Assembly: GCA_002189035.1 (NCBI GenBank)
Contig: NEEC01000150.1
Span: forward strand, 1 to 34,014
Length of the DNA: 34,014 nt
Reading direction: 5' to 3'
From: Utricularia gibba
Lineage: Eukaryota; Streptophyta; Magnoliopsida; Lamiales; Lentibulariaceae
Shown here: positions 12,241-22,200 of the stretch, in pieces
Layout: each line of letters opens with the position of its first letter
Position numbering within the stretch: position 1 is the stretch's first letter
The notes under the pieces: generated by a model
Told to the model about the DNA's origin: nothing
What the model saw: only the letters and a program-made list of their open reading frames with translations
Databases searched by the model: none
Program-made: the position numbers and the translations under genes

Positions 12241-12286
12241 ACTTGGTCCGGGCCCGCGATTCTTTATGGCTCATGAGGACAAAAGG

Positions 12287-12298
12287 ATGCAAATCGAT
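12287..12298. promoter_or_regulatory. Conserved ATGCAAATCGAT core (reference site in A)
   Basis: The first eight bases equal the octamer bound by POU-domain factors in animals, and the last six form the palindrome ATCGAT. The same 12 bases occur at 11972-11983 in the B reference copy and in almost every other intact monomer of both types, including many otherwise deleted copies. Whether any protein binds here is unknown. The matching word may be coincidental, particularly if the host is a plant. Confidence 0.4.
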
Positions 12299-12330
12299 GA
12301 ATACAATGTTGCATTTGTTTAAATTGCGAT

Positions 12331-12338
12331 ATCACGTG
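12331..12338. promoter_or_regulatory. Conserved RTCACGTG (E-box/G-box) site, reference in A
   Basis: CACGTG is the core of plant G-boxes and animal or fungal E-boxes, bound by bHLH or bZIP proteins. Type A has ATCACGTG; type B has GTCACGTG (12017-12024). Both fit RTCACRTG, the consensus of budding-yeast centromere element CDEI bound by Cbf1. I see no CDEII/CDEIII arrangement, so this is not a yeast point centromere. The site sits about 40 bp after the ATGCAAATCGAT core in each monomer. Confidence 0.4.
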
Positions 12339-14597
12339 CACCCCACATGATTTTTTCAACAACTTACTTTATACTTGAGCAGGCGGTCTTTGGGTGCACC
12401 TGGAACGGGACAAAGGTAAGGTTTGGCTTGCACCGAGAGTTAGTTGTAGTCCGGCAAATAAAGTGATGTATTTATTATCGTTCGGTTTTCGGGGGCTGCC
12501 TACATGGTTTTTCAAGGAACCGCTTCTCGTTTTGTGGCGGCCAGTCTCGCTGGGAACTTGGTCCTTGACCCCGATTCTGTATGGCTCATGAGGTCAACTG
12601 GATGCAAATCGATTAAAAAAAATGATGCATTTGTTTAAATTATGATGTCACGTGCACCCCACATGATTTTTTTAACAACATACTTTATACATGAGGAGGC
12701 GGTCTTGGGGGCACTTGGAACCGGAAAAAGGTCAGCTTAGGCCTTGGCCCAAAGTAAGTTGTAGCCCGGCAAAGAAAGTGATGTATTTATTAACGTTCGG
12801 TTTTCGGTGTTGCCTACATGGTTTTTCAAGGAACAGCTTCTCGTTTTGTGGCGGCCAGTCTCGCTAGGAACTTGGTCCGGGCCCGCGATTCTTTATGGCT
12901 CATGAGGACAAAAGGATGCAAATCGATGAATACAATGTTGCATTTGTTTAAATTGCGATATCACGTGCACCCCACATGATTTTTTCAACAACTTACTTTA
13001 TACTTGAGCAGGCGGTCTTTGGGTGCACCTGGAACGGGACAAAGGTAAGGTTTGGCTTGCACCGAGAGTTAGTTGTAGTCCGGCAAATAAAGTGATGTAT
13101 TTATTATCGTTCGGTTTTCGGGGGCTGCCTACATGGTTTTTCAAGGAACCGCTTCTCGTTTTGTGGCGGCCAGTCTCGCTGGGAACTTGGTCCTTGACCC
13201 CGATTCTGTATGGCTCATGAGGTCAACTGGATGCAAATCGATTAAAAAAAATGATGCATTTGTTTAAATTATGATGTCACGTGCACCCCACATGATTTTT
13301 TAACAACTTACTTTATACATGAGAAGGCGGTCTTGGGGGCACTTGGAACCGGAAAAAGATCAGCTTAGGCCTTGGCCCAAAGTAAGTTGTAGCCCGGCAA
13401 AGAAAGTGATGTATTTATTAACGTTCGGTTTTCGGTGTTGCCTACATGGTTTTTCAAGGAACAGCTTCTCGTTTTGTGGCGGCCAGTCTCGCTAGGAACT
13501 TGGTCCGGGCCCGCGATTCTTTATGGCTCATGAGGACAAAAGGATGCAAATCGATGAATACAATGTTGCATTTGTTTAAATTGCGATATCACGTGCACCC
13601 CACATGATTTTTTCAACAACTTACTTTATACTTGAGCAGGCGGTCTTTGGGTGCACCTGGAACGGGACAAAGGTAAGGTTTGGCTTGCACCGAGAGTTAG
13701 TTGTAGTCCGGCAAATAAAGTGATGTATTTATTATCGTTCGGTTTTCGGGGGCTGCCTACATGGTTTTTCAAGGAACCGCTTCTCGTTTTGTGGCGGCCA
13801 GTCTCGCTGGGAACTTGGTCCTTGACCCCGATTCTGTATGGCTCATGAGGTCAACTGGATGCAAATCGATTAAAAAAAATGATCCATTTGTTTAAATTAT
13901 GATGTCACGTGCACCCCACATGATTTTTTTAACAACTTACTTTATACATGAGAGGCGGTCTTTGGGGCACTTGGAACCGGAAAAAGTCAGCTTAGGCCTT
14001 GGCCCAAAGTAAGTTGTAGCCCGGCAAAGAAAGTGATGTATTTATTAACGTTCGGTTTTCGGTGTTGCCTACATGGTTTTTCAAGGAACAGCTTCTCGTT
14101 TTGTGGCGGCCAGTCTCGCTAGGAACTTGGTCCGGGCCCGCGATTCTTTATGGCTCATGAGGACAAAAGGATGCAAATCGATGAATACAATGTTGCATTT
14201 GTTTAAATTGCGATATCACGTGCACCCCACATGATTTTTTCAACAACTTACTTTATACTTGAGCAGGCGGTCTTTGGGTGCACCTGGAACGGGACAAAGG
14301 TAAGGTTTGGCTTGCACCGAGAGTTAGTTGTAGTCCGGCAAATAAAGTGATGTATTTATTATCGTTCGGTTTTCGGGGGCTGCCTACATGGTTTTTCAAG
14401 GAACCGCTTCTCGTTTTGTGGCGGCCAGTCTCGCTGGGAACTTGGTCCTTGACCCCGATTCTGTATGGCTCATGAGGTCAACTGGATGCAAATCGATTAA
14501 AAAAAATGATCCATTTGTTTAAATTACGATGTCACGTGCACCCCACATGATTTTTTTAACAACATACTTTATACATGAGAAGGCGGTCTTTGGGTGC

Positions 14598-14912
14598 ACT
14601 TGGAACCGGAAAAAGTCTTAGGCCTTGGCCCAACCCGGCACGTTCGGTTTTCGGTGTTGCCTACATGGTTTTTCAAGGAACAGCTTCTCGTTTTGTGGCG
14701 GCCAGTCAATTGAGGCACACATGGTTTTTCAAGGAACAGCTTCTCGTTTTGTGGCGGCCAGTCTCGCTAGGAACTTGGTCCGGGCCCGCGATTCTTTATG
14801 GCTCATGAGGACAAAAGGATGCAAATCGATGAATACAATGTTGCATTTGTTTAAATTGCGATATCACGTGCACCCCACATGATTTTTTCAACAACTTACT
14901 TTATACTTGAGC
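14598..14912. repeat. Rearranged A copy with 45 bp internal duplication
   Basis: The A head is shortened and the box with GATGTATTTATTA is missing (CAACCCGGCA joins directly to CGTTCGG). The segment from ACATGG to GGCCAGTC at 14663-14707 is repeated at 14719-14763, separated by 11 bp (AATTGAGGCAC). The linker resembles a shortened tail (TTGAGG plus GCAC), so it appears to be patched from satellite pieces. The rest of the copy is a normal A tail. Confidence 0.85.
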
Positions 14913-17545
14913 AGGCGGTCTTTGGGTGCACCTGGAACGGGACAAAGGTAAGGTTTGGCTTGCACCGAGAGTTAGTTGTAGTCCGGCAAATAAAGTGATG
15001 TATTTATTATCGTTCGGTTTTCGGGGGCTGCCTACATGGTTTTTCAAGGAACCGCTTCTCGTTTTGTGGCGGCCAGTCTCGCTGGGAACTTGGTCCTTGA
15101 CCCCGATTCTGTATGGCTCATGAGGTCAACTGGATGCAAATCGATTAAAAAAAATGATGCATTTGTTTAAATTACGATGTCACGTGCACCCACATGATTT
15201 TTTCAACAACTTACTTTATACATGAGAGGCGGTCTTTGGGGCACTTGGAACCGGAAAAAGATCAGCTTAGGCCTTGGCCCAAAGTAAGTTGTAGCCCGGC
15301 AAAGAAAGTGATGTATTTATTAACGTTCGGTTTTCGGTGTTGCCTACATGGTTTTTCAAGGAACAGCTTCTCGTTTTGTGGCGGCCAGTCTCGCTAGGAA
15401 CTTGGTCCGGGCCCGCGATTCTTTATGGCTCATGAGGACAAAAGGATGCAAATCGATGAATACAATGTTGCATTTGTTTAAATTGCGATATCACGTGCAC
15501 CCCACATGATTTTTTCAACAACTTACTTTATACTTGAGAGGCGGTCTTTGGGTGCACCTGGAACGGGACAAAGGTAAGGTTTGGCTTGCACCGAGAGTTA
15601 GTTGTAGTCCGGCAAATAAAGTGATGTATTTATTATCGTTCGGTTTTCGGGGGCTGCCTACATGGTTTTTCAAGGAACCGCTTCTCGTTTTGTGGCGGCC
15701 AGTCTCGCTGGGAACTTGGTCCTTGACCCCGATTCTGTATGGCTCATGAGGTCAACTGGATGCAAATCGATTAAAAAAAATGATCCATTTGTTTAAATTA
15801 TGATGTCACGTGCACCCCACATGATTTTTTTTACTTTATACTTGATCTACTTGGAACCGGAAAAAGATCAGCTTAGGCCTTGGCCCAAAGTAAGTTGTAG
15901 CCCGGCAAAGAAAGTGATGTATTTATTAACGTTCGGTTTTCGGTGTTGCCTACATGGTTTTTCAAGGAACAGCTTCTCGTTTTGTGGCGGCCAGTCTCGC
16001 TAGGAACTTGGTCCGGGCCCGCGATTCTTTATGGCTCATGAGGACAAAAGGATGCAAATCGATGAATTGCATTTGTTTAAATTGCGATATCACGTGCACC
16101 CCACATGATTTTTTCAACAACTTACTTTATACTTGAGAGGCGGTCTTTGGGTGCACCTGGAACGTAAGGTTTGGCTAGTTAGTTGTAGTCCGGCAAATAA
16201 AGTGATGTATTTATTATCGTTCGGTTTTCGGGGGCTGCCTACATGGTTTTTCAAGGAACCGCTTAGTCTCGCTGGGAACTTGGTCCTTGACCCCGATTCT
16301 GTATGGCTCATGAGGTCAACTGGATGCAAATCGATTAAAAAAAATGATTTTCACGTGTGATTGAGAAGGCGGTCTTTGGGTGCACATCAGCTTAGGCCTT
16401 GGCCCAAAGTAAGTTGTAGCCCGGCAAAGAAAGTGATGTATTTATTAACGTTCGGTTTTCGGTGTTGCCTACATGGTTTTTCAAGGAACAGCTTCTCGTT
16501 TTGTGGCGGCCAGTCTCGCTAGGAACTTGGTCCGGGCCCGCGATTCTTTATGGCTCATGAGGACAAAAGGATGCAAATCGATGAATACAATGTTGCATTT
16601 GTTTAAATTGCGATATCACGTGCACCCCACATGATTTTTTCAACAACTTACTTTATACTTGAGCAGGCGGTCTTTGGGTGCACCTGGAACGGACAAAGGT
16701 AAGGTTTGGCTTGCACCGAGAGTTAGTTGTAGTCCGGCAAATAAAGTGATGTATTTATTATCGTTCGGTTTTCGGGGGCTGCCTACATGGTTTTTCAAGG
16801 AACCGCTTCTCGTTTTGTGGCGGCCAGTCTCGCTGGGAACTTGGTCCTTGACCCCGATTCTGTATGGCTCATGAGGTCAACTGGATGCAAATCGATTAAA
16901 AAAAATGATCCATTTGTTTAAATTGATGTCACGTGCACCCCACATGATTTTTTAACAACTTACTTTATACATGAGAAGGCGGTCTTGGGGCACTTGGAAC
17001 CGGAAAAAGATCAGCTTAGGCCTTGGCCCAAAGTAAGTTGTAGCCCGGCAAAGAAAGTGATGTATTTATTAACGTTCGGTTTTCGGTGTTGCCTACATGG
17101 TTTTTCAAGGAACAGCTTCTCGTTTTGTGGCGGCCAGTCTCGCTAGGAACTTGGTCCGGGCCCGCGATTCTTTATGGCTCATGAGGACAAAAGGATGCAA
17201 ATCGATGAATACAATGTTGCATTTGTTTAAATTGCGATATCACGTGCACCCCACATGATTTTTTCAACAACTTACTTTATACTTGAGCAGGCGGTCTTTG
17301 GGTGCACCTGGAACGGCAAAGGTAAGGTTTGGCTTGCACCGAGAGTTAGTTGTAGTCCGGCAAATAAAGTGATGTATTTATTATCGTTCGGTTTTCGGGG
17401 GCTGCCTACATGGTTTTTCAAGGAACCGCTTCTCGTTTTGTGGCGGCCAGTCTCGCTGGGAACTTGGTCCTTGACCCCGATTCTGTATGGCTCATGAGGT
17501 CAACTGGATGCAAATCGATTAAAAAAAATGATCCATTTGTTTAAA
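14913..17545. repeat. Dimers with several internal deletions
   Basis: Markers: B at 14997, 15623, 16204, 16748 and 17371; A at 15310, 15916, 16435 and 17059. Alternation of A and B is kept but many copies are short. The linker at 15829-15853 has lost most of CAACAAC...GGCGGTC. The B copy at 16204 has a shortened head (16164-16180), lacks CTCGTTTTGTGGCGGCC near 16265, and has a collapsed tail (TTTTCACGTGTGATTGAG near 16349-16366). The next A head at 16383 has lost GGAACCGGAAAAAG. Confidence 0.9.
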
Positions 17546-17690
17546 TTAGGATGTCACGTTCGGTTTTCGGTGTTGCCTACATGGTTTTTCAAGGAACAGC
17601 TTCTCGTTTTGTGGCGGCCAGTCTCGCTAGGAACTTGGTCCGGGCCCGCGATTCTTTATGGCTCATGAGGACAAAAGGATGCAAATCGAT
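17546..17690. repeat. Truncated A copy joined inside a B tail
   Basis: The B tail stops at GATGTCACGT and continues directly as TTCGGTTTTCGGTGTTGCC of type A, so about 180 bp (rest of the B tail, A head and A box) are missing. The two parental sequences share CACGTG/AACGTT at the join, a possible microhomology. The A body then runs normally to ATCGAT at 17690. A second A copy follows (marker 17773), giving the order B, A, A, B. Confidence 0.85.
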
Positions 17691-17750
17691 ACTTCAATGG
17701 AGAAGGCGGTTTTACACAACCAAAATATGGCTCATTTTTCCGGCACCAGT
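17691..17750. other. Short patch poorly matched to the satellite
   Basis: About 60 bp between two A copies contain words absent from both consensus monomers (ACTTCAATGG, TTTTACACAACCAAAA, TTTTCCGGCACCAG), mixed with satellite pieces (GAGAAGGCGGT, TATGGCTCAT). It is the longest stretch in the window that the repeat does not readily explain. It is too short to assign to any element. Confidence 0.55.
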
Positions 17751-18262
17751 AAGTAGCCCGGCAAAGTAAAGTGATGTATTTATTAACGTTCGGTTTTCGG
17801 TGTTGCCTACATGGTTTTTCAAGGAACAGCTTCTCGTTTTGTGGCGGCCAGTCTCGCTAGGAACTTGGTCCGGGCCCGCGATTCTTTATGGCTCATGAGG
17901 ACAAAAGGATGCAAATCGATGAATACAATGTTGCATTTGTTTAAATTGCGATATCACGTGCACCCCACATGATTTTTTCAACAACTTACTTTATACTTGA
18001 GCAGGCGGTCTTTGGGTGCACCTGGAACGGACAAAGGTAAGGTTTGGCTTGCACCGAGAGTTAGTTGTAGTCCGGCAAATAAAGTGATGTATTTATTATC
18101 GTTCGGTTTTCGGGGGCTGCCTACATGGTTTTTCAAGGAACCGCTTCTCGTTTTGTGGCGGCCAGTCTCGCTGGGAACTTGGTCCTTGACCCCGATTCTG
18201 TATGGCTCATGAGGTCAACTGGATGCAAATCGATTAAAAAAAATGATGCATTTGTTTAAATT
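17751..18262. repeat. One normal A-B dimer between disturbed stretches
   Basis: A complete A copy (marker 17773, with CAAAGTAAAGTGATG, a small variation of the box) is followed by a complete B copy (marker 18086) with a GATGC tail. The sequence then loses regularity after TTTGTTTAAATT at 18262. Confidence 0.9.
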
Positions 18263-19229
18263 TAGGCGATAAGTCACGTGCACATGGTTTTTCAAGGAAC
18301 CACATGATTTTTTAACAACATACTTTATACATGAGGAGGCGGTCTTTGGGTGGCACTTGGAACCGGAAAAAAGGTCAGCTTAGGCCTTGGCCCATTCTGT
18401 ATGGCTCATGAGGTCAACTGGATGCAAATCGATTAAAAAAAATGCCCACGTGCAAAGAAAGTCTTATTGTCATTTATTAACGTTCGGTTTTCGGTGTTGC
18501 CTACATGGTTTTTTCTCGTTTTGTGGCGGCCAGTCTCGCTAGGAACAGGCTTCAACGTTTTTGTGGCGGCACACATGATTTTTTCAACAACTTACTTTAT
18601 ACTTGAGCTCTTTGGGTGGGAACTTGGACGGAGCCGGCAAATAAAGTGATGTATTTATTATCGTTCGGTATGGTTTTTCTTAGTGCCTTGGTCACAATGG
18701 CTCATGAGGTCAACTGCAAATCGATGATGCAAACATGATTGAGAAGGCGGTGACTTTAGCTTAAAAGTAAGTTGCACGTTCGGTACAATTGCGAGTATTG
18801 GTCATTCTTTATGGCTGAGGACACAAATCCCACATGATTTTTTCAACAACTTACTTTATACTTGAGCAGGCGGTCTTTGGGTGCACCTGGAACGGTCTTG
18901 CGCTAAAGTGCGTTCGGACACAAGGAACCGAGAAATTCTGTATGGCTCATGAGGTCAACTGGATGCAAATCGATGATATTTGCCATTCGTTTTTGGTTTA
19001 ACATGATGTATTTATTAACACATGGTTTTTCAAGGAACAGCTTCTCGCCTAGTCAGGGAACTTGGTCCTTGACCCCGATGTAGGCTCTGAGGTCAACTGG
19101 ATGCAAATCGATTAAAAAATGAGGTCAACTGGATGCAAATCGATTGTTTAAATTACGATGTCACGTGCACCCCACATGATTTTTTTAACAACATACTTTA
19201 TACATGTCTAGGCCGGTCTTAGGCCTTGG
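18263..19229. repeat. Shortened, deletion-rich monomers
   Basis: About 1 kb holds roughly seven passes through the monomer, each only some 130-210 bp. Pieces mostly keep the order and strand of the normal repeat, so these look like copies with many small internal deletions and not shuffled fragments. Examples are an A head joined to a B tail at 18394, a partial A at 18468-18546, a partial B at 18633-18670, and strongly reduced copies at 18670-18840 and 18895-19080. Two local oddities are a first-half segment placed in a second half (18282-18300) and a 26 bp direct repeat (19088-19145). Confidence 0.8.
19088..19145. repeat. 26 bp direct repeat separated by AAAAAA
   Basis: TGAGGTCAACTGG plus ATGCAAATCGATT occurs at 19088-19113 and again at 19120-19145, with six A between. 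It looks like a slip in which the A-tract of a B tail was followed by a repeat of the preceding segment. It is unique in the window. Confidence 0.85.
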
Positions 19230-22200
19230 GTCCCGGCACGTTCGGTTTTCGGTGTGCCTACATGGTTTTTCAAGGAACAGCTTCTCGTTTTTGGCGGCCA
19301 GTCTCGCTAGGAACTTGGTCCGGGCCCGCGATTCTTTATGGCTCATGAGGACAAAAGGATGCAAATCGATGAATACAATGTTGCATTTGTTTAAATTGCG
19401 ATATCACGTGCACCCCACATGATTTTTTCAACAACTTACTTTATACTTGAGCAGGCGGTCTTGGAACGTTTGGCTTGCCCAAAGTAAGTTGTAGTCCGGC
19501 AAATAAAGTGATGTATTTATTATCGTTCGGTTTTCGGGGCTGCCTACATGGTTTTTCAAGGAACCGCTTCTCGTTTTGTGGCGGCCAGTCTCGCTGGGAA
19601 CTTGGTCCTTGACCCCGATTCTGTATGGCTCATGAGGTCAACTGGATGCAAATCGATTAAAAAAAATGATGCATTTGTTTAAATTACGATGTCACGTGCA
19701 CCCCACATGATTTTTTTAACAACATACTTTATACATGAGGAGGCGGTCTTGGGGGGCACTTGGAACCGGAAAAAGCTTAGAACAGCTTCTCGTTTTGGTG
19801 GCGCAGTCTCGCTAGGAACTTGGTCCGGGCCCGCGATTCTTTATGGCTCATGAGGACAAAAGGATGCAAATCGATGAATACAATGTTGCATTTGTTTAAA
19901 TTGCGATATCACGTGCACCCCACATGATTTTTTCAACAACTTACTTTATACTTGAGCAGGCGGTCTTTGGGTGCACCTGGAACGGGACAAAAAGGTTTGG
20001 CTTGCACCGAGAGTTAGTTGTAGTCCGGCAAATAAAGTGATGTATTTATTATCGTTCGGTTTTCGGGGGCTGCCTACATGGTTTTTCAAGGAACCGCTTC
20101 TCGTTTTGTGGCGGCCAGTCTCGCTGGGAACTTGGTCCTTGACCCCGATTCTGTATGGCTCATGAGGTCAACTGGATGCAAATCGATTAAAAAAAATGAT
20201 CCATTTGTTTAAATTACGATGTCACGTGCACCCCACATGATTTTTTTAACAACTTACTTTATACATGAGAAGGCGGTCTTGGGGGCACTTGGAACCGGAA
20301 AAAGATCAGCTTAGGCCTTGCCCAAAGTAAGTTGTAGCCCGGCAAAGAAAGTGATGTATTTATTAACGTTCGGTTTTCGGTGTTGCCTACATGGTTTTTC
20401 AAGGAACAGCTTCTCGTTTTGTGGCGGCCAGTCTCGCTAGGAACTTGGTCCGGGCCCGCGATTCTTTATGGCTCATGAGGACAAAGGATGCAAATCGATG
20501 AATACAATGTTGCATTTGTTTAAATTGCGATATCACGTGCACCCCACATGATTTTTTCAACAACTTACTTTATACTTGAGCAGGCGGTCTTTGGGTGCAC
20601 CTGGAACGGACAAAGGTAAGGTTTGGCTTGCCCGAGAGTTAGTTGTAGTCCGGCAAATAAAGTGATGTATTTATTATCGTTCGGTTTTCGGGGCTGCCTA
20701 CATGGTTTTTCAAGGAACCGCTTCTCGTTTTGTGGCGGCCAGTCTCGCTGGGAACTTGGTCCTTGACCCCGATTCTGTATGGCTCATGAGGTCAACTGGA
20801 TGCAAATCGATTAAAAAAAATGATGCATTTGTTTAAATTACGATGTCACGTGCACCCCACATGATTTTTTAACAACATACTTTATACATGAGAGGCGGTC
20901 TTGGGGCACTTGGAACCGGAAAAAGGTCAGCTTAGGCCTTGGCCCAAAGTAAGTTGTAGCCCGGCAAAGAAAGTGATGTATTTATTAACGTTCGGTTTTC
21001 GGTGTTGCCTACATGGTTTTTCAAGGAACAGCTTCTCGTTTTGTGGCGGCCAGTCTCGCTAGGAACTTGGTCCGGGCCCGCGATTCTTTATGGCTCATGA
21101 GGACAAAAGGATGCAAATCGATGAATACAATGTTGCATTTGTTTAAATTGCGATATCACGTGCACCCCACATGATTTTTTCAACAACTTACTTTATACTT
21201 GAGCAGGCGGTCTTTGGGTGCACCTGGAACGGGACAAAGTAAGGTTTGGCTTGCACCGAGAGTTAGTTGTAGTCCGGCAAATAAAGTGATGTATTTATTA
21301 TCGTTCGGTTTTCGGGGGCTGCCTACATGGTTTTTCAAGGAACCGCTTCTCGTTTTGTGGCGGCCAGTCTCGCTGGGAACTTGGTCCTTGACCCCGATTC
21401 TGTATGGCTCATGAGGTCAACTGGATGCAAATCGATTAAAAAAAATGATGCATTTGTTTAAATTACGATGTCACGTGCACCCCACATGATTTTTTTAACA
21501 ACTACTTTATACATGAGGAGGCGGTCTTGGGGGCACTTGGAACCGGAAAAAGGTCAGCTTAGGCCTTGGCCCAAAGTAAGTTGTAGCCCGGCAAAGAAAG
21601 TGATGTATTTATTAACGTTCGGTTTTCGGTGTTGCCTACATGGTTTTTCAAGGAACAGCTTCTCGTTTTGTGGCGGCCAGTCTCGCTAGGAACTTGGTCC
21701 GGGCCCGCGATTCTTTATGGCTCATGAGGACAAAAGGATGCAAATCGATGAATACAATTTGCATTTGTTTAAATTGCGATATCACGTGCACCCCACATGA
21801 TTTTTTCAACAACTTACTTTATACTTGAGGAGGCGGTCTTTGGGTGCACCTGGAACGGACAAAGGTAAGGTTTGGCTTGCCCGAGAGTAGTTGTAGTCCG
21901 GCAAATAAAGTGATGTATTTATTATCGTTCGGTTTTCGGGGCTGCCTACATGGTTTTTCAAGGAACCGCTTCTCTTTGTGGCGGCCAGTCTCGCTGGGAA
22001 CTTGGTCCTTGACCCGATTCTGTATGGCTCATGAGGTCAACTGGATGCAAATCGATTAAAAAAATGATGCATTTGTTTAAATTACGATGTCACGTGCACC
22101 CCACATGATTTTTTTTAACAACTTACTTTTACGAGGCGGTCTTTGGGGGCACTTGGAACCGGAAAAAGGTCAGCTTAGGCCTTGGCCCAAAGTAAGTTGT

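Larger units (their letters stand above)
11768..12397. repeat. Reference higher-order repeat unit (B then A), 630 bp
   Basis: This is a clean copy of the dimer, useful as a reference for the array. It runs from ACCTGG at 11768 to the base before the next ACCTGG at 12398. Within it ACTTGG recurs at 11926, 12084 and 12241, dividing the unit into four parts of 158, 158, 157 and 157 bp. Parts one and two form monomer B; parts three and four form monomer A. Neighbouring dimers at 12.4-14.3 kb match it almost base for base, which indicates that the dimer, not the monomer, is the unit currently being homogenised. Confidence 0.93.
12084..12397. repeat. Type A monomer, reference copy (314 bp)
   Basis: Type A is recognised by the head AAAAAGATCAGCTTAGGCCT followed by TGGCCCAAAGTAAG, the box GCCCGGCAAAGAAAG, TTAACGTTCGG, GGTGTTGCC, AACAGC, CGGGCCCGCG, GACAAAAGG, and GATGAATACAATGTTGC before CATTTGTTTAAATTGCGATATC. 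Among intact copies A is more uniform than B: the segment from GAATACAATG to GATATC hardly changes across 34 kb. A carries sites absent from B (AGGCCT, GGGCCC, GATATC), so it sets a dimer-length restriction ladder. Confidence 0.92.
12241..12397. repeat. Half-unit Y of monomer A (157 bp)
   Basis: Second half of monomer A, with ATGCAAATCGAT at 12287-12298, ATCACGTG at 12331-12338 and the ACATGATTTTTTC tract at 12345. It aligns with the preceding half at a constant offset of 157-158 bp, as expected for an old tandem duplication of a nucleosome-sized repeat. Confidence 0.75.
11208..14597. repeat. Regular dimers, transition to mixed B tails
   Basis: Markers: B at 11208, 11835, 12465, 13094, 13722 and 14349; A at 11521, 12151, 12780, 13408 and 14035. 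Dimers are 627-630 bp and close to identical in body. From 11368 onward, B tails of the GATGC form and linkers with ACATACTTTATACATGAG alternate with the older GATCC/CTTACTTTATACTTGAG form. The copy at 11208 has a shortened head (GGATAAAGAGAG). Confidence 0.95.

Noticed and set aside
12276-12316. Hairpin from ATGCAA and TTGCAT in the A tail
   Set aside because: Arms are only six bases with a loop of about 17 bases, and B copies do not keep the arms well. Not convincing as a structured RNA or terminator.
12331-12338. Yeast-type point centromere based on the CDEI match
   Set aside because: No AT-rich CDEII and no CDEIII word follow. A long satellite array is a regional centromere architecture at most.
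17691-17750. Transposon fragment in the unmatched patch
   Set aside because: It is too short, has no terminal repeats or target-site duplication, and is partly made of satellite words.
18263-19229. A different repeat family or unique gene sequence
   Set aside because: Read piece by piece, most of it matches the A and B consensus in normal order and strand, so it is reduced satellite and not a new sequence.
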